Shown: positions 4,996 through 5,133 of the stretch, in pieces
Position numbering within the stretch: the first letter of the stretch is position 1
How the letters are laid out: every line of letters starts with the position of its first letter
Assembly: GCA_013002265.1 (NCBI GenBank)
Contig: JABDKK010000035.1
Coordinates: 1-5,133 of the forward strand
Direction of reading: 5' to 3'
Length of the DNA stretch: 5,133 bases
DNA from: Candidatus Nitrosopumilus sp.
Lineage (GTDB): Archaea > Thermoproteota > Nitrososphaeria > Nitrososphaerales > Nitrosopumilaceae
Translations under genes and position numbers: made by a program
Notes under the pieces: model-generated
Database searches by the model: none
Seen by the model: only the letters and a program-made list of their open reading frames with translations
What the model was told of the DNA's origin: nothing

Positions 4996-5133
4996 ATGAG
5001 TGCTCTAGAATTCATCAAAGAGTGTCAAGAAAAAGTATTTTCTGGAATAGGGATTTCACCTGATGACGCAAAAAAATTATTGAATACACCAGATGAAAAT
5101 TTAAAAGAATTAGCAAGATGTGCAAATGAAATT
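4996..5133 (+). CDS. bioB: Biotin synthase, N-terminal part (runs off the window)
   Basis: The first 46 codons of a gene continuing beyond the window. The protein begins MSALEFIKECQEKVFSG and continues with GISPDDAKKLLNTPDENLKELARCANEI, the helical N-terminal lead-in typical of BioB proteins of the 'S-x-E/D-A-x-x-LL-x-x-PD-x-x-L-x-x-L-x-x-x-A-x-x-I' type. The radical-SAM CxxxCxxC motif, expected some 20-30 residues later, is outside the window. BioB is a cytoplasmic iron-sulfur radical-SAM enzyme that inserts sulfur into dethiobiotin, the last step of the pathway. The neighbouring bioA and bioD, and the BirA-type operator just upstream, support the call. The ATG at 4996 follows a strong TATA box at leaderless distance, so no ribosome-binding site is expected. 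The gap from the bioA stop is 73 nt. Confidence 0.85.
   Translation, partial: MSALEFIKECQEKVFSGIGISPDDAKKLLNTPDENLKELARCANEI

Overview
The window is AT-rich, compactly packed DNA that most likely comes from an ammonia-oxidising-type thaumarchaeon (Nitrososphaerota, Nitrosopumilus-like). The evidence is archaeal TATA-type elements about 25-28 nt upstream of start codons (leaderless transcripts), no clear Shine-Dalgarno sequences, TTG starts, a mevalonate-pathway gene end, and a biotin gene cluster. The taxon is inferred from style and gene content, not from a database search.

Left part (1-1505). The 3' end of an HMG-CoA synthase gene (+) faces two microprotein genes on the minus strand (342-491, 49 aa, Cys/His-rich with CxxC; 527-673, 48 aa, charged and helical). 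A perfect 11-bp inverted repeat with a T6 tract lies at the convergent junction. Divergent from the microprotein pair is a 40-aa protein (797-919) with the exact spacing of a classical C2H2 zinc finger, followed 37 nt later by an unrecognised 182-aa protein (957-1505), which may be co-transcribed with it. These three microproteins were found by reading the sequence directly. Each has a plausible TATA element at leaderless distance from its start.

Right part (1562-5133). Two divergent units carry biotin synthesis genes. The minus-strand unit is bioD followed by an SLC1/DAACS-family dicarboxylate/acidic amino acid symporter, whose GTG start overlaps the bioD stop. The plus-strand unit is bioA followed by the start of bioB, which runs off the window. 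BioA makes 7,8-diaminopelargonate, BioD closes it to dethiobiotin, and BioB inserts sulfur. bioF and the pimelate-activation genes are not visible here. Between bioA and bioB lies a strong BirA-type operator (two GGTTAACC blocks, 15 nt apart), upstream of a TATA box at leaderless distance from bioB, so bioB can probably be transcribed and biotin-regulated separately.

No rRNA, tRNA, CRISPR array, insertion sequence or attachment site was seen, and no stretch over 300 bases is without a gene. The most interesting points are the microprotein cluster with its TATA-centred inverted repeat, the symporter tied to biotin synthesis, and the BirA-like operator placed upstream, not over, the bioB TATA box.
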